DNA of 64,000 nt from NCBI GenBank assembly GCA_016706405.1, contig JADJJT010000002.1:992001-1056000 (forward strand), in the 5' to 3' direction. A program made the translations under genes and the position numbers. Within the stretch, counting starts at the first letter, position 1. Every line of letters starts with the position of its first letter. Positions 9,001 to 17,581 of this stretch are shown here, piece by piece. Source of the DNA: Sphingobacteriales bacterium. Its GTDB lineage: Bacteria > Bacteroidota > Bacteroidia > Chitinophagales > UBA2359. The notes under the pieces were generated by a model that was not told the origin of the DNA, ran no database searches, and worked only from the letters and a program-made list of their open reading frames with translations.

Positions 9001-10949
9001 GGGGCAGCTTCTAATTCAAAGCAATCGGCTATCCCTTCGTCAATATAAAAGCAGCGTTTTTCAATAAAATCGCGGAGTTGGTTTACACCGCCCATCCATC
9101 CGGCTTTGCTACCACCCCATTTATCAACGTGGCGTTGCATTTCGGGCTCAATGCGGGCAACCAACGAGTCGAGAATACTTAACATCACCTCGCACGAGAA
9201 AAGGCTGTTGTTATAATTTGTATAGCGGTTAATATAGGTGTTATGGAAATCTTCGTTTTTAAGTAAGGCATCTAACATGGCCAAATGCCCTTCGGGGTCG
9301 GCCATTAATTGTTGAACGGGGTCGCATGGGTTTGCGTCGGGGTCTTCGTTTGGTATTCCGGTATAATTTACATAGTGGCCAAAAGTTGCATCCATATCCC
9401 AAAGTGCGTAGCGCCATTTTACGCCCGCGTCTTTTTTGCCATGCCACCAGGCGGTATTCCAATTAAGCCAGTCTTTGCAAACAATTTGGGTGTTTAATAT
9501 AACGTAGTCAGTTAAACTATTTACGTTAAAGCGGTCGGTAACATATTTGTAATTGGCGGGGTCGGCCATATCGTTGGTTAAAATAAAATTGTGCAGGCTT
9601 GTCCAGTCGTTAAAATCGCCGTAGGCTGCCCAGGTACCCCCCCATGTTTGAATAAAGTCTATATCGTATTCGTCTTGGTCAAAGTAGTAATCGGTAAAAT
9701 CGGCGTCGTCAACTTTTTCGCGTATTTCGTAAACACCCCAGTATTCGCCATTAAGGTAAAGCACACAAGGCTCGTAGCTACGGCAGTCAAGTTCCATGCC
9801 GCCCACTTGTGCTAAATGATGTACGTAGGCGTCGCGGATGTGTGCGGGGTCGAGGCCACCGCCCGAGAAGGGGTAATTGTCGTTTGCGGCAGCTTTAATG
9901 ATGAGGCGTTGAAATTTATCGCGGTTGCTTGTTTTAAAAATTTTGTGTTTAACGGCATAGTCGTAGCCGAACTGGTCGCGACTTATAAAATCGAAGCCTC
10001 GTTGAGGGTAAGCCCACGAGTCGTTGCCGTGTTCATTAAATTCTCCGGATGTTTCGGCAATTTTTATTTGGTTTTCGTCAAAAAGTTCAAAACTGCCAAA
10101 TGGTTTTAACCAGTCGCCGTCTAATAAATCGTCAACTTGGTTGCCGGCTATGCTTAAAACTTTTACGCTGTGTACTTCGTCTATTAAATAAGTGTTGGTT
10201 TCAATAAAACTGAACGGAATATTTGTATTGGGGCTTACAGCGATAGCCCTTACAACGGTAGTGGCATTAACGGTAAACGGCGCGGTATAAAGTGTTGACG
10301 CTGTTGTAGGGGCATTGCCATTGGTTGTATAGTATATGCTTAGGGTTGGGTCAGCTACTTCGATGCTAACATCAACCGAGCCACTATAACCGCCCGATGC
10401 GGGCTTTATATTGGGTGTTTCGGCGTAGGCTAATTTTGCAGGACTTGTATTTGATTTTCCCGGAGTTGGTATTAAGAAAAAACTCCAAGTAGCTGCGCCA
10501 TCGGTAGTGCGACCTTGTGAGTTGTCGGCTTGGTTGGGTATATCAATAGGGTTGTTGTCAATAATATTGCCGTTGTTGTCGGCAAAATACACGCCCTCGC
10601 TATTTTGTGTTTGGGTTATTTTAAAATTGGTATGATACTCCGTACCAATAACAGTATTTTTTCCGGATGCATAAATTAATAAAAAATCATTTGCATTTAT
10701 GATACTTCCGGCCGGAAACATCCATTTTGTAGGCTTATCTTCTTTGTCGCTAAGGTAATACCCCGACAGGTCAATATTGCTGCCGGTAGTATTGTATAAC
10801 TCAATCCAGTCTTCTTGGGCTACACTAAAATTGGCAGCCGAAAACTCGTTAATAACAACAGATTGGGCAAATATGGGCAGGGTTGTTGTTAACATAAATG
10901 CTAAGGCAAAACCTAAGATTAAATTTAATTTAAAGTAGCTATGCTTCAT
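8985..10949 (-). CDS. CotH-like protein with lamin-tail domain, N-terminal part (frameshifted)
   Basis: Secreted protein. A signal peptide is visible at about 1-29 (ends in FAQS). A lamin-tail domain follows (VVINEFSAANFS to about 125), then a chitobiase-C/Ig-like module (about 165-255, IYYTTNGNAPT), then a CotH kinase-like domain (about 260-640, with YLNGEYWGVYEIREK and ALWDMDATFG). CotH proteins are atypical kinases that phosphorylate spore-coat or surface proteins; whether this one does is unknown. The 654-residue frame stops at 8985 just after ELEAAP. The other frame continues in the same run of C residues as FDVVVKVVPDG, so this is the front half of one long T9SS cargo whose repeats and sorting domain lie at 7405-9000. 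Confidence 0.82.
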   Translation of the reverse strand: MKHSYFKLNLILGFALAFMLTTTLPIFAQSVVINEFSAANFSVAQEDWIELYNTTGSNIDLSGYYLSDKEDKPTKWMFPAGSIINANDFLLIYASGKNTVIGTEYHTNFKITQTQNSEGVYFADNNGNIIDNNPIDIPNQADNSQGRTTDGAATWSFFLIPTPGKSNTSPAKLAYAETPNIKPASGGYSGSVDVSIEVADPTLSIYYTTNGNAPTTASTLYTAPFTVNATTVVRAIAVSPNTNIPFSFIETNTYLIDEVHSVKVLSIAGNQVDDLLDGDWLKPFGSFELFDENQIKIAETSGEFNEHGNDSWAYPQRGFDFISRDQFGYDYAVKHKIFKTSNRDKFQRLIIKAAANDNYPFSGGGLDPAHIRDAYVHHLAQVGGMELDCRSYEPCVLYLNGEYWGVYEIREKVDDADFTDYYFDQDEYDIDFIQTWGGTWAAYGDFNDWTSLHNFILTNDMADPANYKYVTDRFNVNSLTDYVILNTQIVCKDWLNWNTAWWHGKKDAGVKWRYALWDMDATFGHYVNYTGIPNEDPDANPCDPVQQLMADPEGHLAMLDALLKNEDFHNTYINRYTNYNNSLFSCEVMLSILDSLVARIEPEMQRHVDKWGGSKAGWMGGVNQLRDFIEKRCFYIDEGIADCFELEAAPLMLS

Positions 10950-10995
10950 TGTGTTGGTGGTGGGGTAATAAAAAAATGTGGTAGGGTGTTTAGCA

Positions 10996-11003
10996 CAAAG
11001 TTA
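10996..11003 (-). promoter_or_regulatory. Candidate -7 element (TAACTTTG) for the CotH-like gene
   Basis: The minus-strand reading is TAACTTTG, 46 nt upstream of the ATG at 10949. It matches TAnnTTTG; no clear -33 box. Confidence 0.4.
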
Positions 11004-11154
11004 CAGCAAGTTATTATAAAATTATAGTATTGCCCAGCTTGTGTACCAATATAAGTAAATGTAAACCCTTAAAAACATACTGTTTTAGTCGTGCTTGTTA
11101 CAGATGCCCTTAATTATAAATTATTTTTTCTAAACGATAGTGCTCAATATAGCG

Positions 11155-11184
11155 TTGCCCATAAGTGAAAATTAGGTATCTTTG
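11155..11184 (+). promoter_or_regulatory. Promoter of the GH13 amylase gene (TTG-N19-TATCTTTG)
   Basis: TTG at 11155-11157 and TATCTTTG at 11177-11184 are spaced by 19 nt, the normal Bacteroidota -33/-7 geometry. The ATG at 11242 follows after 57 nt. Confidence 0.65.
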
Positions 11185-11241
11185 GGCATCAAACTACTAT
11201 TTAAAACTGTTTGTTTATTATTTAATTAGTTTATTGTTTGA

Positions 11242-13683
11242 ATGAAAAATTACCATGTTCTGTTTTATATTGTTATAGGTGTTGTTTTAATGCAATTAGT
11301 AAATTGCAGTGCTTATGAAAACCAAACTAATACTGCCTCTATTGATACACCTAACTGGCTGTTTGAACCTGTACGGCTTAACCCAGATACAACGACCATT
11401 ATTTTAGTCGATTTTTTACCTAATCCGGAGGTTTTGGATTCGGTTTCGGTGCATCCGGCGCTTAAAAAAAATATATTGCCCCTCAATGGTAGTATCCAAC
11501 TTATTGTGCAAGATGCGCAAAAACTGCCAGCCATTAGCGCGCTTACATTTTATCTTAAAAATAAAACTTCGCATAGCGTTGTGCTTAAAAAATCGGATAA
11601 AATGCCGTTTGTGTACCAATTTGCCCAACCCTCGCAAGGCAAACCTTATCAAAAAGTACAATTGGCGGGTAGTATTAATAACTGGAACCCCAACGAAACG
11701 ACCTTAACCCTAAATACAGCAGGATTTTGGCAGGTCTTACTTTTTTTAACGCCGGGCAATTACCAATATAAAATAGTAGCCGATGAAAAATGGATGCTCG
11801 ACCCGGCAAACCCCGACTCGATTGACAATAACGTAGGCGGCTATAATTCGGTTTTGCGCATCACCGCCCCGCCTACCCAAATACCTAAGCCTGTTTTATA
11901 TACTTTAAAAAGTAGTAAAAAAGACAATAAAAATGAGGTGCTAATTGGCGGTTTACATCATCCGGATAATTGGTTAGCCCTTTGGGAAAACAATATTATA
12001 CCAGTTGAAAAATTAACAGATGCCGACTCACTTTTCCGGATTCAAATCCCGGATAATAATGAAATAAGCAAAAAACAACGCTCGTATTTGCGTATTTATG
12101 CCAGTAATAATGCCGGCGCAGCCAACGATTTGCTAATTCCCCTCGAAAAAGGGCAGCCCATTACGCAAACTAAACAGTTAGCCCGCACCGACAAACATGC
12201 GCAAATAATGTATTTTGCCCTTATTGACCGCTTTAACAATGGCAATACCGCCAACGATGCGCCCCTTAAAGATAAACGGGTTTTGCCTGCAGCCAATTAC
12301 CAAGGGGGCGATTTGGCAGGTATTGAGCAAAAATTGCAACAAGGATGGTTCGATAGTTTGGGCGTTAATACGCTTTGGTTATCGCCTATTATACAAAATC
12401 CGCCCGATGCATGGCAAGAATATATAGCACCGCAAAGGTTTTATTCGGGCTACCATGGCTACTGGCCGGTTAATTTAAAAGCCGTTGACCCTCATTTTGG
12501 CACCCCCGCCGAACTAAAAAAATTAGTTAGTACTGCCCACACGCATAATTCAAATATTCTGACTGATTGGGTGGCCAACCACTTACATCAAACGCATCCA
12601 TTAGTAAAACAGCATCCAAACTGGTTTAACCCGTTAATTTTGCCCGATGGCACTAAAAATATCCGTATTTGGGATGCCCAGCGCTTAACAACATGGTTCG
12701 ATACGTTTTTGCCCGATATTGACTACGCTAATCCGGAGGTAGTAACCGCTATGACCGACTCGGCTACGTGGTGGATTACAACTTATAATTTAGATGGATT
12801 TAGGCACGATGCCACCAAACATATTAACAACAATTTTTGGCGCGCATTGACCCAAAAACTGCGGCAAACCAAACAATATCCGGATTTATACCAAATTGGC
12901 GAAACCTTTGGCAGCCGCGAGTTAATTGGCAGCTACGTAGGTACTGGTCAAATGGATGCGCAATTCGATTTTAATTTATATTTTGACGCAAGAGCTGTTT
13001 TTGCCTTGCCGCCCGAGAAAGTAGAACGGCTAACAGCATCGCTACTCGAAAGCTTAAATTATTACGGCAGCCACTCGGTAATGGGCAATATATCGGGCAA
13101 CCACGATATGGCGCGATTTATTTCGTACGCTTCGGGGGGCTTGCGCTTTGATGAAGATGCCAAACAAGCTGCCTGGCGCACCACGCCCATTAGCGTTAAA
13201 GATACGCTTGGTTATTACCGGTTGGCACAATTACAAGCCTTTAACCTTACTATTCCGGGTGTGCCAGTAATATACTATGGCGATGAAATTGGTTTGCCCG
13301 GCGCCGACGACCCCGACAACAGACGTTTTATGCCCTGGACTAACTATAATAAACGCCAGCAATATTTATTACAGCAAACACGCAAATTAGGGCAGTTGCG
13401 CCGCAGTAGTATGCCCTTGTTGTATGGCGATTTAACCATTTTGCACGACCGCGATGGTTTATTAGTATATATGCGCCATTATTTTGACCAATGGGATATT
13501 GTTGTCATCAACAAAAACACAGAGCAACAGAGTTTTGTAGTAAACATACCCAATTATTTGCCTCCACACAAAGGAAAAACCAATTTTGCTACTCCCATAC
13601 AGCAAATAGAAAGGCAAATACGCATAGAAATTCCGGCACATGGCTTTGAAATAATTTCATCGGGCAAATCTCCGGACAAATAG
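11242..13683 (+). CDS. GH13 alpha-amylase family lipoprotein with CBM48-like domain
   Basis: Glycoside hydrolase family 13 enzyme of 813 residues, probably acting on starch or other alpha-glucans at the cell envelope. The N-terminus is a lipoprotein signal with cleavage before Cys23 (MQLVNCSAY). A CBM48/glycogen-binding-like domain lies around 120-200 (VQLAGSINNWNP and PGNYQYKIVADEKWMLDP). The catalytic barrel starts near 310. Its conserved residues are the nucleophile D523 in GFRHDATKH, the acid/base E554 in QIGETFG and the transition-state stabiliser D622 in GNHDMAR. It resembles neopullulanase/SusA-like enzymes, but no susCD pair is present. It has its own promoter at 11155-11184. Confidence 0.88.
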   Translation: MKNYHVLFYIVIGVVLMQLVNCSAYENQTNTASIDTPNWLFEPVRLNPDTTTIILVDFLPNPEVLDSVSVHPALKKNILPLNGSIQLIVQDAQKLPAISALTFYLKNKTSHSVVLKKSDKMPFVYQFAQPSQGKPYQKVQLAGSINNWNPNETTLTLNTAGFWQVLLFLTPGNYQYKIVADEKWMLDPANPDSIDNNVGGYNSVLRITAPPTQIPKPVLYTLKSSKKDNKNEVLIGGLHHPDNWLALWENNIIPVEKLTDADSLFRIQIPDNNEISKKQRSYLRIYASNNAGAANDLLIPLEKGQPITQTKQLARTDKHAQIMYFALIDRFNNGNTANDAPLKDKRVLPAANYQGGDLAGIEQKLQQGWFDSLGVNTLWLSPIIQNPPDAWQEYIAPQRFYSGYHGYWPVNLKAVDPHFGTPAELKKLVSTAHTHNSNILTDWVANHLHQTHPLVKQHPNWFNPLILPDGTKNIRIWDAQRLTTWFDTFLPDIDYANPEVVTAMTDSATWWITTYNLDGFRHDATKHINNNFWRALTQKLRQTKQYPDLYQIGETFGSRELIGSYVGTGQMDAQFDFNLYFDARAVFALPPEKVERLTASLLESLNYYGSHSVMGNISGNHDMARFISYASGGLRFDEDAKQAAWRTTPISVKDTLGYYRLAQLQAFNLTIPGVPVIYYGDEIGLPGADDPDNRRFMPWTNYNKRQQYLLQQTRKLGQLRRSSMPLLYGDLTILHDRDGLLVYMRHYFDQWDIVVINKNTEQQSFVVNIPNYLPPHKGKTNFATPIQQIERQIRIEIPAHGFEIISSGKSPDK

Positions 13684-13731
13684 CATAATAAAAAGCAAAT
13701 ACATAAATCAATTTATTTTAACCAAATTAGT

Positions 13732-14439
13732 ATGAACTTCTTTTTTAAACATTTATTAAGATCGCTTTTCTTTGTAACAATTTTAATTTTTATGACCTGG
13801 GGATGCAAAAAAGACAATCCTTTGCGTACCATCGACAATGCCGATGTTGTAGCTATTATTGAGACCAGTTTACAAGAAACAGCAAGCGGAATTACCGAAC
13901 AAATCAAAGATTTAGCTGCATTTGCAGTAAAAACGGCAAAAAATTGTGACTCGGGCGATACTACACTTTCCGGAACAAATAGCGGAATAATTGCCTCGAC
14001 CTGGGAGTTAGCTGTAAATTTTACAACTACTTGTAATAATTTAAATTTACCCACTCAGTTTTCATCAACTCTTACCGGTAAAAGCAATGCTACAACAACA
14101 AAAATTGCAACAAATGCAAACTGCAACGGTGCAATAGATTTTAAAGGCTTTGCTCTGAACGAAGACATGTTGGCTAATGGCAACTTAACCAGAAATGGCA
14201 CTGAAACAATAAAAATCGGCGAAAATATAACCGGCACAACTGATTTGGACTTAACACTAACCGATTTAAAAATTGAAAAAGCAAATTATACTATTGTTGA
14301 TGGCAATTTATCGTTTACCTTAACCATAACAACTCCAAACGAAAATAATAAAACTTTTTCGGGCTCAATTGATATAACCGAATATGGTAAAGCCACCTTA
14401 ACTATTGGCGACCAAACTTATGAAATTGATTTAAAATAA
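13732..14439 (+). CDS. Putative lipoprotein of unknown function
   Basis: 235 residues with a lipoprotein signal: a hydrophobic stretch ending MTWGC, so the lipid-anchored cysteine would be about C24, followed by KKDN. The rest is rich in Thr and Asn with alternating hydrophobic residues, suggesting a beta-rich domain (for example LTLTDLKIEK and GSIDITEYGK). No family recognised. It starts 48 nt after the amylase gene and has no obvious promoter of its own, so it may share the amylase transcript. Confidence 0.7.
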   Translation: MNFFFKHLLRSLFFVTILIFMTWGCKKDNPLRTIDNADVVAIIETSLQETASGITEQIKDLAAFAVKTAKNCDSGDTTLSGTNSGIIASTWELAVNFTTTCNNLNLPTQFSSTLTGKSNATTTKIATNANCNGAIDFKGFALNEDMLANGNLTRNGTETIKIGENITGTTDLDLTLTDLKIEKANYTIVDGNLSFTLTITTPNENNKTFSGSIDITEYGKATLTIGDQTYEIDLK

Positions 14440-14740
14440 GTTTATTAAGCCTAAGCCGACAAGCTTTAGAATAAAAAAGCAAAGCCAATACAATACAATG
14501 CCCGCCTCAACCTATACTTTTGTTGTTGCGGGTATTATTGTTTAATATGCTCGAAGGCGTTTTGGTTTGCCGGTAGCTTGGTGGATGGCACTAATCAAAT
14601 TTACGACCTAAAAAATACCCCCGTGCACTATTATAAAAATACTATTTGACAATTTATTTACAACTTAGCTATTTTTACAAACTTATATCGGCTTATTTTT
14701 GTTATTTCAAATACCAATAATCCGGCCAAAAATATTTATC
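14440..14740. other. Intergenic stretch with a terminator and no convincing gene
   Basis: About 300 nt between the lipoprotein gene and the TetR-like gene. It holds the hairpin at 14497-14536. One frame is open from about 14470 to a TGA near 14650 and reads like a short peptide, but it has no start codon. Confidence 0.5.
14497..14536 (+). terminator. Hairpin downstream of the lipoprotein gene
   Basis: AATGCCCGC at 14497-14505 pairs with GCGGGTATT at 14528-14536 (one G-U pair), with an inner CAAC/GTTG pairing, followed by a T-rich stretch. Placed to end the amylase-lipoprotein transcript. Confidence 0.5.
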
Positions 14741-15436
14741 ATGACCAAAGTTTCAATACCAAACCAAGCACCGATGCCCGAACTGCAACCTCAACCGACT
14801 CAATTATTTTTGCAATATGTGCAGCATAATCTAAGAAAACCTCACACAATGGCCGAGTTGGCTAATTTTTCTAACCTGTCAGTTGCAAATTTAAAACAGC
14901 AGGGTGCTATAAGTTTACAAACCCTCGAAACCAAAATATGGCAACAAGCCTTTGCCGAAACCACTGCCCTTGCCCTAACCGAAGCCGAGCAAATGAACTA
15001 TACAGCCCGCGAGTTGGCATTGGCTTTTTTGTTTCATTTAACAGGCTCAATTTTGCCCAACCTACAACCTTATAGCACAATAGCCTTCAACAGTGCAGTG
15101 CTGCCAGCCGTTTTTGCCCCTACCTGGCTTAAAGGGGCCCGTGCCGAATTTAATACGCTGGTGGGCATAGCGCTTGCCGCCGCCCTCGAAAATGGCGAAG
15201 TTCAGGCACGTACCAAATTGCTTCAAAACCAATACACTAAATTTTTATGGGGTTTGGTGCCGGTGGTTTTACAATTTTGGGCTACCGATAAAAGCACCGA
15301 CCACAGTGCTACCGATGCACTAATTGAAAAATCGGTAAACTGGGCTTTCGATTTGTTAGGGCGCAATACTTTTGATACCACCTTTGATTTACTGCATTTC
15401 TCGTGGACAAGTTTAACAAATAAGCGCAAATTTTAA
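14741..15436 (+). CDS. TetR-like helical protein paired with an ABC1 kinase
   Basis: 231 all-helical residues. The first 60 look like a TetR helix-turn-helix region (TMAELANFSNLSVANLKQQG, then LETKIWQQAF) but the helix-turn-helix is divergent. The C-terminal half (FWATDKSTDHSATDALIEKS, then NWAFDLL) resembles the TetR C-terminal domain found in Bacteroidota next to ABC1/UbiB kinases. That fold is also used by COQ9, the partner of the COQ8 kinase in quinone synthesis. It may therefore be a lipid-binding partner rather than a DNA-binding repressor; this is inference. The ATG at 14741 is preferred over a TTG at 14699. The kinase gene begins 74 nt downstream with its own -7 element. Confidence 0.6.
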   Translation: MTKVSIPNQAPMPELQPQPTQLFLQYVQHNLRKPHTMAELANFSNLSVANLKQQGAISLQTLETKIWQQAFAETTALALTEAEQMNYTARELALAFLFHLTGSILPNLQPYSTIAFNSAVLPAVFAPTWLKGARAEFNTLVGIALAAALENGEVQARTKLLQNQYTKFLWGLVPVVLQFWATDKSTDHSATDALIEKSVNWAFDLLGRNTFDTTFDLLHFSWTSLTNKRKF

Positions 15437-15495
15437 TAAATTGTAAACAAAATCTACTATTGGGCTATTTACGTGGGCCCCAAAAAACATTATAT

Positions 15496-15503
15496 TATAT
15501 TTG
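15496..15503 (+). promoter_or_regulatory. TATATTTG element abutting the ABC1 kinase start
   Basis: TATATTTG ends 7 nt before the ATG at 15511. If it is used as a -7 box, the transcript would have little or no leader. Confidence 0.4.
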
Positions 15504-15510
15504 CCGTACC

Positions 15511-16842
15511 ATGACTAAAGAGCAAGAAAAAATACCTGCCTCAAAAGTTGCCCGCGCCACCCGGATTGTACAAACAGGCGTAAAAATTGGTGTAAATTAT
15601 GCTAAACATTATGCTCAAAAAGCGCTGAAACAAAACGTAACCCAAGAAGACCTCGACCATAATAATGCAACCGATATTTTTAAAACACTTAGCGAACTAA
15701 AAGGCAGTGCCTTAAAAGTGGCACAAATGCTAAGTATGGAGCGCAATTTAATGCCGTCGGCTTATACCGATGTTTTTGCGCTGGCGCAACACAATGCGCC
15801 GCCTTTGTCGGGGCCGTTAATTGTAAAAACATTTTTAACCTACGCAGGCAAAACGCCGCAACAACTCTTCGACTTGTTCGATGTTAATGCTGCTTATGCA
15901 GCCTCAATTGGGCAAGTACATAAAGCCACTAAAAACGGCCAAAAATTAGCTGTAAAAATTCAATATCCGGGGGTTGCCGACAGCGTAAAAAGTGATCTAA
16001 AATTGGTTCGGCCATTTGCCATAAAACTATTGAGGATGAACGAAGCACAATCGGCGCCATTTTTTGAAGAGGTAGAAGAAAAATTATTGGAAGAGGCAAA
16101 TTACGAATTAGAATTGCAAAACTCGGTTTATTTGAGCCAACAATGCCAACATTTACCTAATCTATATTTTGCCCAATATTTTCCGGATTTATCAGCTAAA
16201 CGTTATTTAACAATGACCTGGCTAAACGGCACGCCGCTAAATGAGTGGTTAGCTAAAAATCCAACCCAACAACAACGCAATCAAATAGGGCAAGCCATGT
16301 GGGATTTTTATGCCCACCAAGTACATAAATTGCATTTTACGCATAGCGATCCACATCCGGGAAATTTTTTGGTAGATGAAGACAATCGCTTAGGGGTTTT
16401 AGATTTTGGCTGTGTTAAAAAAATTCCGGATGATTTTTACGATGCCTATTTTGCCTTTTTAAGTCCGGAGGTATTGTTACAGCCTCAAGAATTTGAAAAA
16501 CATTGTTTAGCCCTCAACTTGTATCACGCAGACGATACACCCGAAGAGCGCAACTTGTTTGAACCTGTATTTGTAAAATTAGTACAATTACTAAGTAAAC
16601 CCTTTGAAACCGAATTTTTTAATTTTGGGCATAAACCTTATTTTGAAGAGTTGTACGCTTTTGCCGACCATCTGTACCAACGCCCCGAAATTCGTTACCA
16701 ACAAAAAATACGCGGCACCAAACACACCTTGTATTTGAATCGCACTTTTTTTGGTTTATATCGCATGCTTCACGACTTGCAAGCAACTATACATACTCAT
16801 TTACCTATTGCCTGGGCCGGACGTAAGCCTTGGTTGCTTTAA
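15511..16842 (+). CDS. ABC1/AarF/UbiB family atypical kinase
   Basis: 443-residue member of the UbiB/COQ8 atypical kinase/ATPase family, which supports isoprenoid quinone synthesis or lipid handling. Visible family motifs are the N-terminal KxGQ-like helix (ELKGSALKVAQMLSME), the Ala-rich nucleotide loop (AAYAASIGQVHKA), the lysine of LAVKIQYPGV, the catalytic-loop-like HSDPHPGNFLV and the metal-binding LDFGCVK. In the N-terminal helix the usual KxGQ reads KVAQ. No C-terminal membrane helices are evident, as in many Bacteroidota members. A TTG-started extension to 15460 exists; the ATG at 15511 is preferred. Follows a TetR/COQ9-like gene, a recurring pair in the phylum as I recall it. Confidence 0.85.
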   Translation: MTKEQEKIPASKVARATRIVQTGVKIGVNYAKHYAQKALKQNVTQEDLDHNNATDIFKTLSELKGSALKVAQMLSMERNLMPSAYTDVFALAQHNAPPLSGPLIVKTFLTYAGKTPQQLFDLFDVNAAYAASIGQVHKATKNGQKLAVKIQYPGVADSVKSDLKLVRPFAIKLLRMNEAQSAPFFEEVEEKLLEEANYELELQNSVYLSQQCQHLPNLYFAQYFPDLSAKRYLTMTWLNGTPLNEWLAKNPTQQQRNQIGQAMWDFYAHQVHKLHFTHSDPHPGNFLVDEDNRLGVLDFGCVKKIPDDFYDAYFAFLSPEVLLQPQEFEKHCLALNLYHADDTPEERNLFEPVFVKLVQLLSKPFETEFFNFGHKPYFEELYAFADHLYQRPEIRYQQKIRGTKHTLYLNRTFFGLYRMLHDLQATIHTHLPIAWAGRKPWLL

Positions 16843-16886
16843 AGAATTATTATTTTCGATTTTTTATTTCTTTTTTGTTTTTTCTA

Positions 16887-17543
16887 ATGGATTTTGAGCG
16901 GCTAATTAATTTTTTGCCCCAGCGTTTACAGCAGCCATTGCCCCGCGAAATAGCTTGGCAACCCATGATACCACCAAGTTACGACCAAAACCGATACCGG
17001 CAGTACGATGTAAGTAATGCCCGCAAAGCCGCAGTAATGGCACTTTTTTATCCGGATAATGATCTTGCCGCTACTAATAATGGTGGGCGAACTGCAAAAT
17101 TAGTTTATATCAAACGCACCGAAGACCAATACGTGCATAGCGGGCAAATAGGTTTTCCGGGTGGTCGTTTTGAGCCAACCGATACCGACTTGTTTGCAAC
17201 TGCCTTGCGCGAAACACACGAAGAAATTGACGTAAAACCAAATCAAATTACGGTAATTGGCAGTTTAAGCGAAATATATATACAGCCAAGTAACTCGCTG
17301 GTATTACCTGTTGTGGGCTTTGCCTCAGAGGCACCTAATTTTTTACCTAATTCTAAAGAAGTAGCCCAAATTATTGAAACCGATTTAAATTGGCTTCAAA
17401 ATCCGGCTAATCTTCAAAAAAAGCAAATGTACCGTTCAAGTAAAGATACAGCTATTGAGGTGCCTTTTTATAATTTGCATGGCCATACCTTGTGGGGGGC
17501 AACCGCATTAATGACTGCCGAGTTGTTATATTTGTTGCGGTGA
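16887..17543 (+). CDS. Nudix hydrolase, CoA pyrophosphatase-like
   Basis: 218 residues. The Nudix box follows the CoA-pyrophosphatase signature: HSGQIGFPGGRFEP, then LFATALRETHEEIDV, fitting GX5EX7REUXEEXGU apart from a slightly altered spacing. The HSGQ..FPGG motif marks the NudL/YeaB-type group that cleaves CoA to phosphopantetheine and 3',5'-ADP. The ATG at 16887 is preferred; the frame extends to 16830, overlapping the kinase gene by 13 nt. A weak hairpin (ATAACTT 17543-17549 with AAGTTAT 17559-17565) overlaps the stop codon. Probably co-transcribed with the kinase gene 44 nt upstream. Confidence 0.82.
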   Translation: MDFERLINFLPQRLQQPLPREIAWQPMIPPSYDQNRYRQYDVSNARKAAVMALFYPDNDLAATNNGGRTAKLVYIKRTEDQYVHSGQIGFPGGRFEPTDTDLFATALRETHEEIDVKPNQITVIGSLSEIYIQPSNSLVLPVVGFASEAPNFLPNSKEVAQIIETDLNWLQNPANLQKKQMYRSSKDTAIEVPFYNLHGHTLWGATALMTAELLYLLR

Positions 17544-17581
17544 TAACTTATTTCGAGCAAGTTATTAAGCCTAATTTCCGC

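Noticed and set aside
9309..10109. Several plus-strand frames of 60-100 codons opposite the CotH-like gene
   Set aside because: They are mirror frames of a well-supported coding region and show no family features or start signals.
14470..14650. Open stretch reading like a short peptide (ends LKNTPVHYYKNTI) downstream of the lipoprotein gene
   Set aside because: No start codon in frame, it overlaps a probable terminator hairpin, and no family was recognised.
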